Source: Nocardia sp. BMG51109 (GTDB taxonomy: Bacteria > Actinomycetota > Actinomycetes > Mycobacteriales > Mycobacteriaceae). From it: a DNA stretch of 64,000 nucleotides. Under the pieces are notes generated by a model that saw only the letters and a list, made by a program, of their open reading frames with translations, was not told the DNA's origin and did not search any database. Made by a program: the position numbers and the translations under genes. Below are positions 43,441 to 52,170 of this stretch, piece after piece. Numbering within the stretch: position 1 is the stretch's first letter; every line of letters starts with the position of its first letter. Where the stretch lies: positions 7,750,001-7,814,000 of the forward strand of contig NZ_JAFQ01000004.1 in NCBI RefSeq assembly GCF_000526215.1, in the 5' to 3' direction.

Positions 43441-44444
43441 CCACCGCCATCGACCCCGCCATCGACTGGGCCGCCGCCCGCGTATACGCCATCCCGATGC
43501 GCGCCCGCTTCCGCGGCATCACCATCCGTGAAGGCATGCTCGTCCCCGGTTCCCTCGGCTGGGGCGAGTTCTGCCCGTTCGCCGAATACGACGACCACGA
43601 AGCCGCGTCGTGGCTGGCCACAACCGTGGAGCAAACCAGTATCGGCTGGCCCGAACCGGTCCGCGACCGTGTCCCGATCAACGCCACGGTTCCCGCCGTC
43701 GGCCCGCAACGCGCACACGACATCGTCACAGCCTCGGGCTGTCGCACCGCGAAAGTAAAAGTCGCCGACCACCCCGAGTCGCTGTCAGAAGACCTCGCCC
43801 GCGTCGAAGCAGTCCGCGCGGCACTCGGCGCGAGCGGACACATCCGCGTCGACGCCAACGGCATATGGGACACCGATACCGCAGTCACCGCGATCCGGCA
43901 GCTCGACAAGGCCGCCGACGGACTCGAATACGTCGAACAACCGTGTCGCAGCATCGACGAACTCGCCGCCGTACGCCGCCAGGTCGACGTCCGGATCGCC
44001 GCCGACGAATCCATCCGCCGAGCCGAGGACCCGATGAAGGTCGCCGTCGCCGGAGCCGCCGACATCGCGGTCATCAAATGCACCCCGCTCGGCGGTGTCC
44101 GCCGCGCACTCCAGGTCGCCGAGGCGGCCGGACTGCCGTGTGTGGTGTCCTCAGCGCTGGAGACCAGCGTCGGTCTCGCCGCCCAACTCGCCCTCGCCGG
44201 TGCGCTACCCGAACTCGACTTCGCCTGCGGCCTGGGCACATTGAGCCTCCTCGACGGCGACACCGTGCCCGCCGACGCCTCGTTCCGCCCGGTCGACGGA
44301 TACCTCCCCGTCCCGCGCACACCACCCACCCCGGACCCGGCTCTGCTGGACAAATTCCAGCTCACCGACCCAGACAGAGCGTCGTGGTGGCACGAACGAT
44401 TGGCCCGCGTGCAGCGTGAGCTCGAGCAGCGAGGCAACCAGTAA
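43437..44444 (+). CDS. menC: Enolase-superfamily enzyme, o-succinylbenzoate synthase-like (MenC)
   Basis: This 335-residue protein shows the MenC-type active site: AKVKVAD (Lys), RVDANGIWD (Asp), YVEQPC (Glu), IAADESIRR (Asp) and VIKCTPLGGV (Lys). The C-terminal VVSSALETSVGLAAQLALAG is also conserved. The enzyme would dehydrate SHCHC to o-succinylbenzoate in menaquinone synthesis; relatives act as N-succinylamino-acid racemases or dipeptide epimerases. No other men gene is nearby. Because it is coupled to the TPR regulator and opposite a radical SAM unit, a recruited epimerase role is an alternative. The start overlaps the regulator stop by 4 bp. Confidence 0.82.
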   Translation: MTTAIDPAIDWAAARVYAIPMRARFRGITIREGMLVPGSLGWGEFCPFAEYDDHEAASWLATTVEQTSIGWPEPVRDRVPINATVPAVGPQRAHDIVTASGCRTAKVKVADHPESLSEDLARVEAVRAALGASGHIRVDANGIWDTDTAVTAIRQLDKAADGLEYVEQPCRSIDELAAVRRQVDVRIAADESIRRAEDPMKVAVAGAADIAVIKCTPLGGVRRALQVAEAAGLPCVVSSALETSVGLAAQLALAGALPELDFACGLGTLSLLDGDTVPADASFRPVDGYLPVPRTPPTPDPALLDKFQLTDPDRASWWHERLARVQRELEQRGNQ

Positions 44445-44950
44445 CGACTCTCAACCGTACGGGCTGCGAATGCCGCGAGCATTGATCGGGGAACTTGCCG
44501 CTGCCGCAGGCCCGGCAACCCGGACCACAGCTCGGCCTCCTCTGAGGCCCTGCCTCGAAACACTTCCGCCGCCAGTTTACGGCGTTGCTCGCACGGGCCG
44601 AACGAGATTCATGGCCCATGACGTTCAGTGGACGCTAACAGACCAACACGTGGCGAGGACGCCCGGTTTCCGGGCCTACCACGACCGGGTACCTCGCCTC
44701 GATCACTGGGTGTGTCTGCCGAGCCAGGTCGGTATATCCGCATGGTGACCGATCCCGAGCCGATCGTGCCGGTGCGACAATCCCCGCTCCGGGCCGAACA
44801 GGTCGCGTGCCGCGCTGCCAGTGGCAACGTCTCAGACGAGAGGACCGCAAGCAACGACGATCCATGAACCACGATAGAGTGATCAGTGCACGAAGGGGAT
44901 TTCGCCGGGGCCAGTGCAGCCGATCCGAACGAATAACGGGGAGTAGATCC
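44445..44950. other. Intergenic region with candidate promoter
   Basis: No gene is visible on either strand in these 506 bp. The left part is GC-rich without coding pattern. TAGAGT at 44875-44880 fits the actinobacterial -10 consensus TANNNT and lies about 70 bp upstream of the methyltransferase start. GCCCGGTTTCCGGGC at about 44661-44675 is a short hairpin. No tRNA cloverleaf was found. Confidence 0.35.
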
Positions 44951-45808
44951 GTGTCCGTCGCCGACAATGGCCTGCCGATCGATCTGAGAATCGACAGGCC
45001 GCACCCGGCACGCATGTACGACTGGTACCTCAACGGCAAAGATCACTACGAGGCCGACCGGATCCAGGCCGCCAAGGTCGAACAGGCATTTCCGACCGTC
45101 AAGCTCGCCGCCTGGATCAACCGCGAGTTCATGCACCGCGCCACCACATTCCTCGCCCGCGCCGGGATCCGCCAGTTCCTCGACATCGGCACCGGCATCC
45201 CCACCGAATGGAACCTGCACCAAATCGCCCAGGCCCTCGCCCCGGACTCCCGCGTGGTCTACGTCGACAACGACCCCCTGGTCCTCACCCACGCCCGCGC
45301 TCTCATGAACTCCACGCCCGAAGGCCGCACCTCCTACGTCGAAGCCGACGTCACCACCCCCGACGACATCCTCACCGCCCCCGCACTGCTCAACACCCTC
45401 GACCTGAGCACACCCGTCGCGGTGAGCCTGGTGGCTCTGCTGCACTTCATCCCCGACAGCAAACACCCCTACGACATCGTCACCACCCTGATGGACGCCT
45501 GTCCCGCCGGAAGCTACCTCGTCACCAGCCACGCCACACCCGACTTCGACGCCGAAACCTTCGCGAAAATCACCGAGATCTATCAAGCAGGCGGCATGGA
45601 CGCCCAATTCCGCACCCGCGAAGAGATCGAGCGCCTCTTCACCGGCCTGCAACTCGTCGAACCCGGAATCACAACGCCACACCGCTGGCACGCCGACATC
45701 GAGGTACCGCTGCCGAACAAACGCCCCCCTGAACCCAGCCATCCCGTCGATGCCACAGACCTGGACACACAAGTCGGCTTCTACGCCGGAGTCGCACGCA
45801 AAGGCTGA
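44951..45808 (+). CDS. SAM-dependent methyltransferase, Methyltransf_19 family, second copy
   Basis: This 285-residue paralogue of the 31082 gene has the same layout: RMYDWYLNGKDHYEADRIQA, then IRQFLDIGTGIPTEWNLHQI, VVYVDNDPLVLTHARALM and AVSLVALLHFIPDSKHPYD. The SAM-binding glycines (DIGTGIP) are closer to the consensus than in the other copy. GTG 44951 is used with CGGGGAGTAG upstream. It stands alone. Substrate unknown. Confidence 0.9.
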   Translation: MSVADNGLPIDLRIDRPHPARMYDWYLNGKDHYEADRIQAAKVEQAFPTVKLAAWINREFMHRATTFLARAGIRQFLDIGTGIPTEWNLHQIAQALAPDSRVVYVDNDPLVLTHARALMNSTPEGRTSYVEADVTTPDDILTAPALLNTLDLSTPVAVSLVALLHFIPDSKHPYDIVTTLMDACPAGSYLVTSHATPDFDAETFAKITEIYQAGGMDAQFRTREEIERLFTGLQLVEPGITTPHRWHADIEVPLPNKRPPEPSHPVDATDLDTQVGFYAGVARKG

Positions 45809-45942
45809 ACCCACGGACCCTGCCGTGCGTCACGCGAGCACCCCGATGGCCTGATGGGGAGGTCCTCACCCGCTGCCGTGCGATCCACCGGCAGTACCAA
45901 AGGTCGAGCGTAGAAAACCGGAGGCAGACGCCGCGCGGCCAG

Positions 45943-46389
45943 TCACTCTGGTTGCCCTGCTGGCCCCCAGATGCGGACTGCTTCAGACACCCGCAGTTGG
46001 CGAACCTCCCGACGCTTGGATTCCGAGACATAGAGAGCCTCACGTGTGCCGAGCATATTCGCAAAATCTTCTTTGTAGATGAGCCGCTGATGAAAACCCA
46101 AGGTACGCAGGGAGTTCAGCACGCGAGTGACGTCGTCCACGTCGCGATGGTCGGTCGTGTAGACACAGATCAGGTTGCCGCTGGTACGGGCATCCGACTC
46201 CGGTCCGAGTTGGCCGGCGAGAGTGGCGTCGCCGATTATCTGCCAGGAGTAGGCCAGCACAGCTGGTTCAGGAAACAACATCCACTTGCCTCCCCAGCTG
46301 CCGTATCGGCCACCCGGCTGCCATACCGACAACCAGCGCCGGTCAGGTTGAAGTCGACCAGGTCCAGCAAGACCGTTCTTCTCCGCCAT
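45943..46389 (-). CDS. DUF1917 / putative phosphothreonine lyase-domain protein
   Basis: This 148-residue protein reads WLSVWQPGGRYGSWGGKWML, then IIGDATLAGQLGPESDARTS, LICVYTTDHRDVDDVTRVLN and LGFHQRLIYKEDFANM. This is the pattern of the BLES03/DUF1917 family, listed as having a putative phosphothreonine lyase domain. No catalytic activity should be assumed. The ATG at 46389 begins at MAEKNGL; a longer form in the same frame lacks support. Confidence 0.7.
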   Translation of the reverse strand: MAEKNGLAGPGRLQPDRRWLSVWQPGGRYGSWGGKWMLFPEPAVLAYSWQIIGDATLAGQLGPESDARTSGNLICVYTTDHRDVDDVTRVLNSLRTLGFHQRLIYKEDFANMLGTREALYVSESKRREVRQLRVSEAVRIWGPAGQPE

Positions 46390-46689
46390 GCGGCCCACCG
46401 TAAATCCGGCACACGCCGACATAACGCATTGGCTCGCCACCCGTTGCAGTGACCGAACGGTATTCAGCAGCTTCGACCAGCTGATCGACTACTTGCCGAT
46501 GTTGCTGACCATGACCGCCCAGAAGGCTCCGAGAACTCAACGCCCGGCCGGGCACGACGAAACACTTGTGCCAGGATGCCGAGTCTTATATAGAAGGTCT
46601 ATCGCCTGAACCTGTAAGACCACACCGGCGGCCCGCTCACGGCTCGGACTGGGCGTCGGGGGGAACGCTCCGGACGAAGGGACGCGCGG
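46390..46689. other. Intergenic region, no convincing gene
   Basis: One minus-strand ORF (46343-46555; VVDQLVEAAEYRSVTATGGE) has some coding character but overlaps the start of the DUF1917 gene and has no ribosome site. I do not call it. A short AT-rich patch (TTATATAGAAGGTCTAT) at about 46586-46602 could be promoter-related for the plus-strand gene at 46690. Confidence 0.3.
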
Positions 46690-47322
46690 ATGGTCGACAT
46701 GTCATGCCCGAGCTGTGACCGGGCGGACTGGGTACAAAGCATTCCGGCGCTGCACGCGACTGGGGTGTCCACCGTTTCCGGTACCGACCGATATTCCGGG
46801 GGCGGGGTTTCTCCCACGGGCCCGATACCGGTCGTGGGCACCTCGGTGGTCAATCGGACAACCATTACGACTTTGGCGCACGCGACGATGCCTGCACCAT
46901 CGCAGGTGTCAACCGGAGGGCCGATAGTACTCGGGGCCTGCCTGTCGATGCCGACGCTGCTGTGGCTGACGGCAATGGGTGCCGTAGTGGTCGGGAAGGT
47001 CAACGCCGATGACTCCTCGATCGGCTCCATCATCGGAACCACCCTCGTCGCGCTGGTGTTCGCCGCGATCGGGGCAGTGCCATCGGCGATTGCCTTCGTG
47101 GAAGCCGCGAGCCGTACCCGCCGCAACCGCGAAGTGCAGCGGGGCCGCGGTGCCGCAGAGGCGGCGTGGGACCGTGGGTGCTACTGCCACCGCTGCCACG
47201 TCTGCTTCTGGCCCATCTCTCCGGTCCCCGGAGTGTCGGCCCGGTACCCGTTCTCGCCCATCGAATTCCGGTGGGTGGTATGGAACATCGGCGGCTACGC
47301 CCGCTCCTTCAACGCGGCATAG
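46690..47322 (+). CDS. Small membrane protein with Cys-rich termini
   Basis: This 210-residue protein starts with a CPSC knuckle (MSCPSCDRADW), has two predicted membrane helices (IVLGACLSMPTLLWLTAMGA and IIGTTLVALVFAAIGAVPSA) and ends with CYCHRCHVCFW. The Cys pairs at both ends could bind zinc on the cytosolic side. A zinc-ribbon plus membrane-anchor architecture is common in actinobacterial phage-like or accessory genes. GAAGGGA precedes the ATG. Function unknown. Confidence 0.6.
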   Translation: MVDMSCPSCDRADWVQSIPALHATGVSTVSGTDRYSGGGVSPTGPIPVVGTSVVNRTTITTLAHATMPAPSQVSTGGPIVLGACLSMPTLLWLTAMGAVVVGKVNADDSSIGSIIGTTLVALVFAAIGAVPSAIAFVEAASRTRRNREVQRGRGAAEAAWDRGCYCHRCHVCFWPISPVPGVSARYPFSPIEFRWVVWNIGGYARSFNAA

Positions 47323-47793
47323 CCCAGCCGCCGCGCGGCAGGGTATGAAACTCATGGTCACAACGCGAAATCGGCTTCGATCACCAGCTGACCACCCGAA
47401 AACCGCAGTTCGCGGCCGTTCCCATGTTCACAGTGCCCCGCCGGGGGCACCAGTCCACGTCGCGTTTGCGCAGGTCAAAGCGGATCTGCAACAGACCGGC
47501 GCCGTCGGGGTTCAGAAACCCGCAGGTTATGCGTCGCAGGTTCACGCCCTCGGGGGGTGCTGACAGCTAACACCGCAGGTCAACGAGCTGAGATGGTCCG
47601 GCTCGGCGCGAGCCGAATACTCCTAACGCAACCTACACCGTTCAACACTCCCGGCTCCCGAGCCCGGACTTGGATTAACCTGGCGGCGAACGGCATTGGC
47701 GAGCCCGACGACCGCACCGCTGTGGTCGGCCACAGCCTCGGTCATGTCGGGGCGCTGTGAGACAGCCCTGTTCGCATGAGCAGCGGCGGTCGG

Positions 47794-47841
47794 CATACTG
47801 CAGGAGTCACGTACGTTCATACTGCAGGAGTCACGTACGTT
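47794..47841. repeat. 24-bp direct tandem duplication
   Basis: Two identical 24-bp units beginning CATACTGCAGGAGTCACG lie at 47794-47817 and 47818-47841. Each contains the palindrome ACGTACGT. They are in the degraded zone and have no coding role that I can see. Confidence 0.9.
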
Positions 47842-48284
47842 GCTGTGGCATCCTTCACGGCTCGCGATCCTTGGCTCGAGCTGGGAAGAAGCGCGAGGGT
47901 CTGATGAGCAGGGAGCTCCTGCAGATCCTGGTGCACGAGGCGGCGGGCGTGGTCGACGAACTCGGCGAGGGTGTTGCGGCCGTGCCCGGCGGCGATAACG
48001 TGTTCAGCTCCGCTGAAGAGGTCGCCCAAGCCGAGCCGGCGGTGGCGTCTCCCATGCGCCGATCCCGCCGTCACTCGACTTCAGCAGGCGGCCGCCGCAT
48101 GGTCTGTACGGCTGTGCCGACCCAGGGTCGGCGTGAAGGTGGCCGTTCGCGCCGTGACCGTGTCAGACGAATCCGAGCAGACAGGCCGGCGGCGTCCGGC
48201 CCCTTGTCTTGTCCGGCCTTTCTCGTCCACCGAATACGACCAGGGCAATTCCTGCCGATCAAGTGATCGTTATTCCCGCAACCG

Positions 48285-48375
48285 CGCTGTGCAACCGCGG
48301 TGTCGCCGATGTGTGCATAGCCGTATGTGACGGACTGAAGGGCCTGCCGGACGCGTTCAACACCGTCGGACTGGT
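48285..48375 (+). pseudogene. IS256/Mutator-family transposase fragment
   Basis: One frame reads NRGVADVCIAVCDGLKGLPD followed by AFNTV. This matches the conserved core of IS256-family transposases (catalytic 'DGLKGLPdAi' Asp region). The expected continuation (WPxTxVQxCxVH) is absent, as is most of the protein. It is an old relic, not an active element. Confidence 0.6.
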
Positions 48376-48766
48376 CTGTTTCGCGAGGTGTGGGGCGCGC
48401 GCTCCGCGACCCACGCAGGAGTGGTTGCGGCGCAAGGATGTTGGGGATCGGCGGCGGCACCGACGCGGCGGCAGGCCCGGTGATCCGCCCGGACTCGCGC
48501 CGGTTGTAACGCCGCACTGCCCGGCTCGATAGAGAAGGTACGAGATACTTGTCAGTGACCTGTATGTCGCGTATTATCTTGATTCAGTCGATGATAAGTT
48601 GGCTGACATGGGGGAACTCTACGGGGGAGTTCTTGGATAGTCACTGAGTTGGCTTTGTTGATCTCAGTCCAGCTGCCGTGACCTAATTTTGCGCGCAATG
48701 TCGCGTGCTTGCATTGTCATGAGCCGATTTCGGTGGTCGATATAACAATGCTCGGCCTGCACAATA

Positions 48767-48781
48767 CGGCCCTTCGGGCCG
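48767..48781. terminator. Short GC hairpin, weak terminator or leader element
   Basis: CGGCCC-TTC-GGGCCG is a perfect 6-bp stem with a 3-base loop, followed about 7 bases later by TTCTATTTTCTAT. It could terminate readthrough into the operon or form part of its leader. It lies 360 bp before the PEP mutase start. Confidence 0.35.
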
Positions 48782-49137
48782 ACGAGTTCTATTTTCTATC
48801 CTGCATATCGAGGAGCTGATAGATGTTCACTCGCATCGACCATCATGGAATTTCCTGCCGTAATAGGGCGGCGCCCATCCGGACAGCCGCATGGCGTAAC
48901 TGAACACCGGTGGTGCGCGGCCGCATCGGGGAGTTCGCGCACTGCCGTCTCATCAAGAATCAGCAAGCTGCATTCGCGCAGCACCAGCTGAGAACACAGC
49001 GCCGGTCGTACGACACCGGCTGGGTACGGTCGCGTCAATGACCTGACCAGCTGTGGAGCAGCGGTGCCGAAGTTCAGCGTCGATGCCGGGCGTCGTATCG
49101 AAGACCAATAAGGAAAAGATATCCAGGGGGATATGGC

Positions 49138-49986
49138 ATGTCGACAATTGAGCGATATGTGGGAGTTCATAACGCGCTCGGCGCTAAGATAGCCGAGCGA
49201 GCGGGTTTCGAGGGGATCTGGCTCAGTGGGTTGGAAATCTCGGCAAGCCAGTGCGTGCCGGATGCGGATTTGATCACACTGACCCAGCAGCTCGAAATTC
49301 TGCGTCCGGTAATTCGGGCGACCAGTCTACCCATTCTGGTGGATTGTGACGCAGGCTATGGAAATTCGACCAATGCCAGGTTGGCGGCCCGATATCACTA
49401 TGAGGCGGGCGCGGCCGGCGTATGTATAGAGGACAAGCCGTTTCCGAAGATGAACAGCTTCGTCAATAGACGTCAGTCGATACTCGATCCGCGCGATTTC
49501 GCGGCCAAGATATCGGCGGCTCGCGATGCGGTCGACGAGCCGGCATTTCAGGTGGTGGCCAGGACCGAGGCACTGGTGGTCGGTGAATCGGTCGAGTCCG
49601 CGCTCACCCGCGCCGAGATCTACCGTAAGGCAGGCGCCGACGCGATCCTCGTGCACGATCGGTCGAAGTCGGACGAGAGCATCCGTGATTTCGCGCAGCG
49701 CTGGGCATACGACACCCCGTTGATCGCGGTGCCGACGACCTACTACTCGACCACGGCGTCCCAGCTGCGGTCCTACGGGTACGCGCGGGTGATCTATGCG
49801 AATCATGGTCTGCGCGCGGCGATCCGGGCGGTCGAGTCGGTCTTCGGCCGGATCATCCGGGACGGCGGCACCCATGCGGTCGAGCCGGACATCGCCGGCA
49901 TCGAGGACATCTTCGACCTGCAGGAGCTGGACGAACTACACCGGTTGGAAGAGCGTGCGAAGCGCAAGGTCCGGGAGTTGAGGTGA
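49138..49986 (+). CDS. pepM: Phosphoenolpyruvate mutase (PEP phosphomutase)
   Basis: This 282-residue enzyme of the isocitrate-lyase superfamily converts PEP to phosphonopyruvate, the committed C-P bond-forming step. The diagnostic motif EDKPFPKMNS (EDKx5NS) is at residues 98-107. Mg-binding LVDCDAGYGN is at 68-77, and WLSGLEISAS and the late FQVVARTEALVVG are also family-typical. Length is normal (about 280-300). The ATG at 49138 follows AGGGGGA at a good distance. Its stop overlaps the decarboxylase start (GTGA), which pulls the unfavourable equilibrium forward. It is the first gene of the operon. Confidence 0.96.
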   Translation: MSTIERYVGVHNALGAKIAERAGFEGIWLSGLEISASQCVPDADLITLTQQLEILRPVIRATSLPILVDCDAGYGNSTNARLAARYHYEAGAAGVCIEDKPFPKMNSFVNRRQSILDPRDFAAKISAARDAVDEPAFQVVARTEALVVGESVESALTRAEIYRKAGADAILVHDRSKSDESIRDFAQRWAYDTPLIAVPTTYYSTTASQLRSYGYARVIYANHGLRAAIRAVESVFGRIIRDGGTHAVEPDIAGIEDIFDLQELDELHRLEERAKRKVRELR

Positions 49987-51083
49987 CCGTTCATCCCGGC
50001 GAGCTACTGCGCACGCTGACCGACGCGGGCTGCATCCAGGTGGTCTACGTGCCGTGCAGCACTCTCGCGCCACTGATCAATCAGGCCGAACGGCATCCAT
50101 CGGTGCAAACGACCTTGGCCAACAACGAGGGTGAGGCCGTTGCCATCGCGACCGGGCTGACGCTGTCCGGCGCGCGGGTCTGCGTGATGTTGCAGAACTC
50201 CGGGTTGGGCAACACCGTCAACCCGCTGACCTCACTGGCGACTCTCGTCGACGCACCGCTCATCCTGGTGATCGGCTATCGCGGCAAGCCGGGTACGGTC
50301 GACGAACCACAGCATCGACTGATGGGCAGTGCGACCGTCCCCATGCTCGCGGCCATGGGCATCGAGTCGATCGTGCTCGATTGCGAGGTCACCGAGTCCG
50401 ACCTGGCACTTGTCACGTTCGCCGGCGCCGGGATCACTGCGGTATTGGTCGGCGGTGGTGCGCTGGAACCCATACTCGCCGAGCAAACACGTTATGCCGC
50501 AGCACATCTCGACCGCGACGAGGCGATCGCTACAGTCTGCGCGACCTGCGGTGACAATGACGTCATCATCGGTTCCACGGGTTATATCGGGCGAAGTCTG
50601 TCCGATGCCGTGGCCGGGCTCCGGCCGAGCTTTTCGATGGTCGGCTCGATGGGCTGTGCGTCGAGCCTCAGCCTCGGCATCGCGGCGATCGCGACCGACC
50701 GCAAGGTGGTCGTGCTCGACGGCGACGGTGCACTGCTGATGCGCCTGGAGGCGATGGCGACGATCGGTGCACGCCGACCGGCGAATCTCGTGCACATCGT
50801 GCTGAACAACGGCTGTCACGCGTCCACCGGTGCGCAAGGCAGCTACGGCCTCGACGTCGACATCCCCGCGATCGCGCTCGCCTGCCGCTACCGCCATGCC
50901 GAAAGCGTCACGACCACAGACACATTGCGAACCGCACTCACCGCCGCCTTGCATGCGGACGGTCCGCACCTGGTGGAGGTACGCATCGCGGAAAGCACGG
51001 CGGTGCCGCCGCGACCGGCCATGGGACCCGCGCAGGAGTGGGCGAAACTCAGAAAGGAACTGTGCCCCGATGTCGATAGCTGA
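49983..51083 (+). CDS. ppd: Phosphonopyruvate decarboxylase
   Basis: This 366-residue ThDP-dependent enzyme converts phosphonopyruvate to phosphonoacetaldehyde. The N-terminal half has NNEGEAVAIATGLTLSGARV with the ThDP-activating Glu. The C-terminal half has the ThDP motif VLDGDGALLMRLEAMATIG ending in HIVLNNGCH (GDG...NN, 27 residues apart). Both halves are in one chain, as normal for this family. The GTG start overlaps the pepM stop by 4 bp. The stop lies 14 bp inside the next gene. Together with pepM this fixes the pathway as phosphonate biosynthesis. Confidence 0.95.
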   Translation: MTVHPGELLRTLTDAGCIQVVYVPCSTLAPLINQAERHPSVQTTLANNEGEAVAIATGLTLSGARVCVMLQNSGLGNTVNPLTSLATLVDAPLILVIGYRGKPGTVDEPQHRLMGSATVPMLAAMGIESIVLDCEVTESDLALVTFAGAGITAVLVGGGALEPILAEQTRYAAAHLDRDEAIATVCATCGDNDVIIGSTGYIGRSLSDAVAGLRPSFSMVGSMGCASSLSLGIAAIATDRKVVVLDGDGALLMRLEAMATIGARRPANLVHIVLNNGCHASTGAQGSYGLDVDIPAIALACRYRHAESVTTTDTLRTALTAALHADGPHLVEVRIAESTAVPPRPAMGPAQEWAKLRKELCPDVDS

Positions 51084-52170
51084 CGTGCAGTTCGGCTTGT
51101 TCAACCCCGGCCCGGTGCTCACCGACCCCGGGACGCGCGAGGCCGCGGTAAGACTCGATATCTGCCATCGCAGTGCGCAATTCACCGCGCTGCTCGGGCA
51201 GGTACGAGCGAGCCTAGCCGCGCTGTGTGAGATTCCCACCGCCGAAGCCGTGCTGCTTCCCGGATCGGCAACCTGCGCACTGGAATCGGTGTTCGCCACG
51301 GCGGCACAGTCGCCCCCTCGCCCGTCCCGCTTCCTCACGATCGTCAACGGCGTCTACGGCGAGCGGCTTCACGAACTCGCCCAAGCGTACGGTGCCGAAT
51401 CCCATGCATTCATCGCCGGATTCGGTGGACAACTCGACCTTCCGGAAATCGAGCAACTCATCGCCCGGTGGCAGCCCGACGTGGTGAGCGTCGTGCATCA
51501 CGAGACGAGCACCGGGATGCTGAACGACGTCGGCACAATAGCCGAGGCGGCCGACCAGGCAGGTGCCACCATGATCATCGACGCGGTGAGCAGCATCGGC
51601 GCCGAGAAGATCCCGGTCTCGGGGCCGGACGCATTCATCGTCGGCACCGCGAACAAATGTATCGAGGGGCTGCCCGGATTGGGTTTCGTGCTGGCGGGCG
51701 CGTCGGCACTGGCTCGATTGCGGCGAGACTCGATGCCGCTGACGCTGAACCTGGCGAAGCACTTCGACGCCCAACGCGCCGGATCGGTACTGTTCACACC
51801 GCCGACCAATATCGTTGCGGCGCTGGAGCACGCGCTGACGCTGCTGCACAAGGAAACCGTCGCGGCACGCGGCGCACGCTATCAGCAGATCCTTGACGAG
51901 ATCACCGAGCACTTGGCCGGCCTGCACATGCCGAGATTGGTCCCACCGGGACAGTCGGGCTCGTCGCTGGCCGCCTACCGGCTGCCCGAGGGGCGCTCTT
52001 TCGAGGAACTGAACCAGTGGTGCGCCGATCGGAAGGTGCAGGTCTATCACGGCCAAGGGCCCACCACCACAACGCATCTGCGGCTGTCCTCGATGGGGCA
52101 GCTGACGCCGGCGCACGTGGCCCGGCTGCTCGACGCGCTAACCGAATTCGTCACGGGCGGTACGGCATGA
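51070..52170 (+). CDS. 2-aminoethylphosphonate aminotransferase-type class V aminotransferase
   Basis: This 366-residue PLP enzyme reads FGLFNPGPVLTDPGTREAAV at its N-terminus, the usual PhnW-like opening, then LLPGSATCALESVFA, IIDAVSSIGAE (PLP-binding Asp) and GTANKCIEGLPGLGF with the Schiff-base Lys196. In this context it would aminate phosphonoacetaldehyde to AEP. In other organisms the same enzyme runs catabolically, but the pepM-ppd coupling argues for synthesis here. Its start overlaps ppd by 14 bp and its stop overlaps the next start by 4 bp. Confidence 0.9.
   Translation: MSIADVQFGLFNPGPVLTDPGTREAAVRLDICHRSAQFTALLGQVRASLAALCEIPTAEAVLLPGSATCALESVFATAAQSPPRPSRFLTIVNGVYGERLHELAQAYGAESHAFIAGFGGQLDLPEIEQLIARWQPDVVSVVHHETSTGMLNDVGTIAEAADQAGATMIIDAVSSIGAEKIPVSGPDAFIVGTANKCIEGLPGLGFVLAGASALARLRRDSMPLTLNLAKHFDAQRAGSVLFTPPTNIVAALEHALTLLHKETVAARGARYQQILDEITEHLAGLHMPRLVPPGQSGSSLAAYRLPEGRSFEELNQWCADRKVQVYHGQGPTTTTHLRLSSMGQLTPAHVARLLDALTEFVTGGTA

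Larger units (their letters stand above)
47323..49137. other. Degraded gene-poor zone upstream of the phosphonate operon
   Basis: No complete gene is convincing in these 1.8 kb. Open frames are short, mutually overlapping and lack ribosome sites. One stretch is an IS256-type transposase relic (48285-48375). A 24-bp tandem duplication lies at 47794-47841. From about 48541 to 48830 the base composition is clearly more AT-rich than elsewhere. It includes a GAACTC/GAGTTC inverted repeat (48614-48619 and 48627-48632) and CAGTGAC/GTCACTG arms farther apart. This stretch probably contains the promoter and any leader of the phosphonate operon. Confidence 0.5.

Noticed and set aside
43437..44444. Reading menC as evidence of a menaquinone operon
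   Set aside because: No other men gene is in the window and it is coupled to a TPR regulator, so only the enzyme family is asserted.
44445..44950. Possible tRNA in the gap before the second methyltransferase
   Set aside because: Only a short GCCCGG/CCGGGC hairpin is present; no anticodon arm or T-arm pattern could be assembled.
44609..45814. A 401-codon minus-strand frame
   Set aside because: It is antisense to the second Methyltransf_19 gene, which has all family motifs.
46343..46555. A 70-codon minus-strand frame with some coding character
   Set aside because: It has no ribosome site and overlaps the DUF1917 gene start; evidence is insufficient.
48796..49170. A 124-codon minus-strand frame overlapping pepM's start
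   Set aside because: It has no ribosome site or recognisable domain, and codon use is not biased as in the neighbours.
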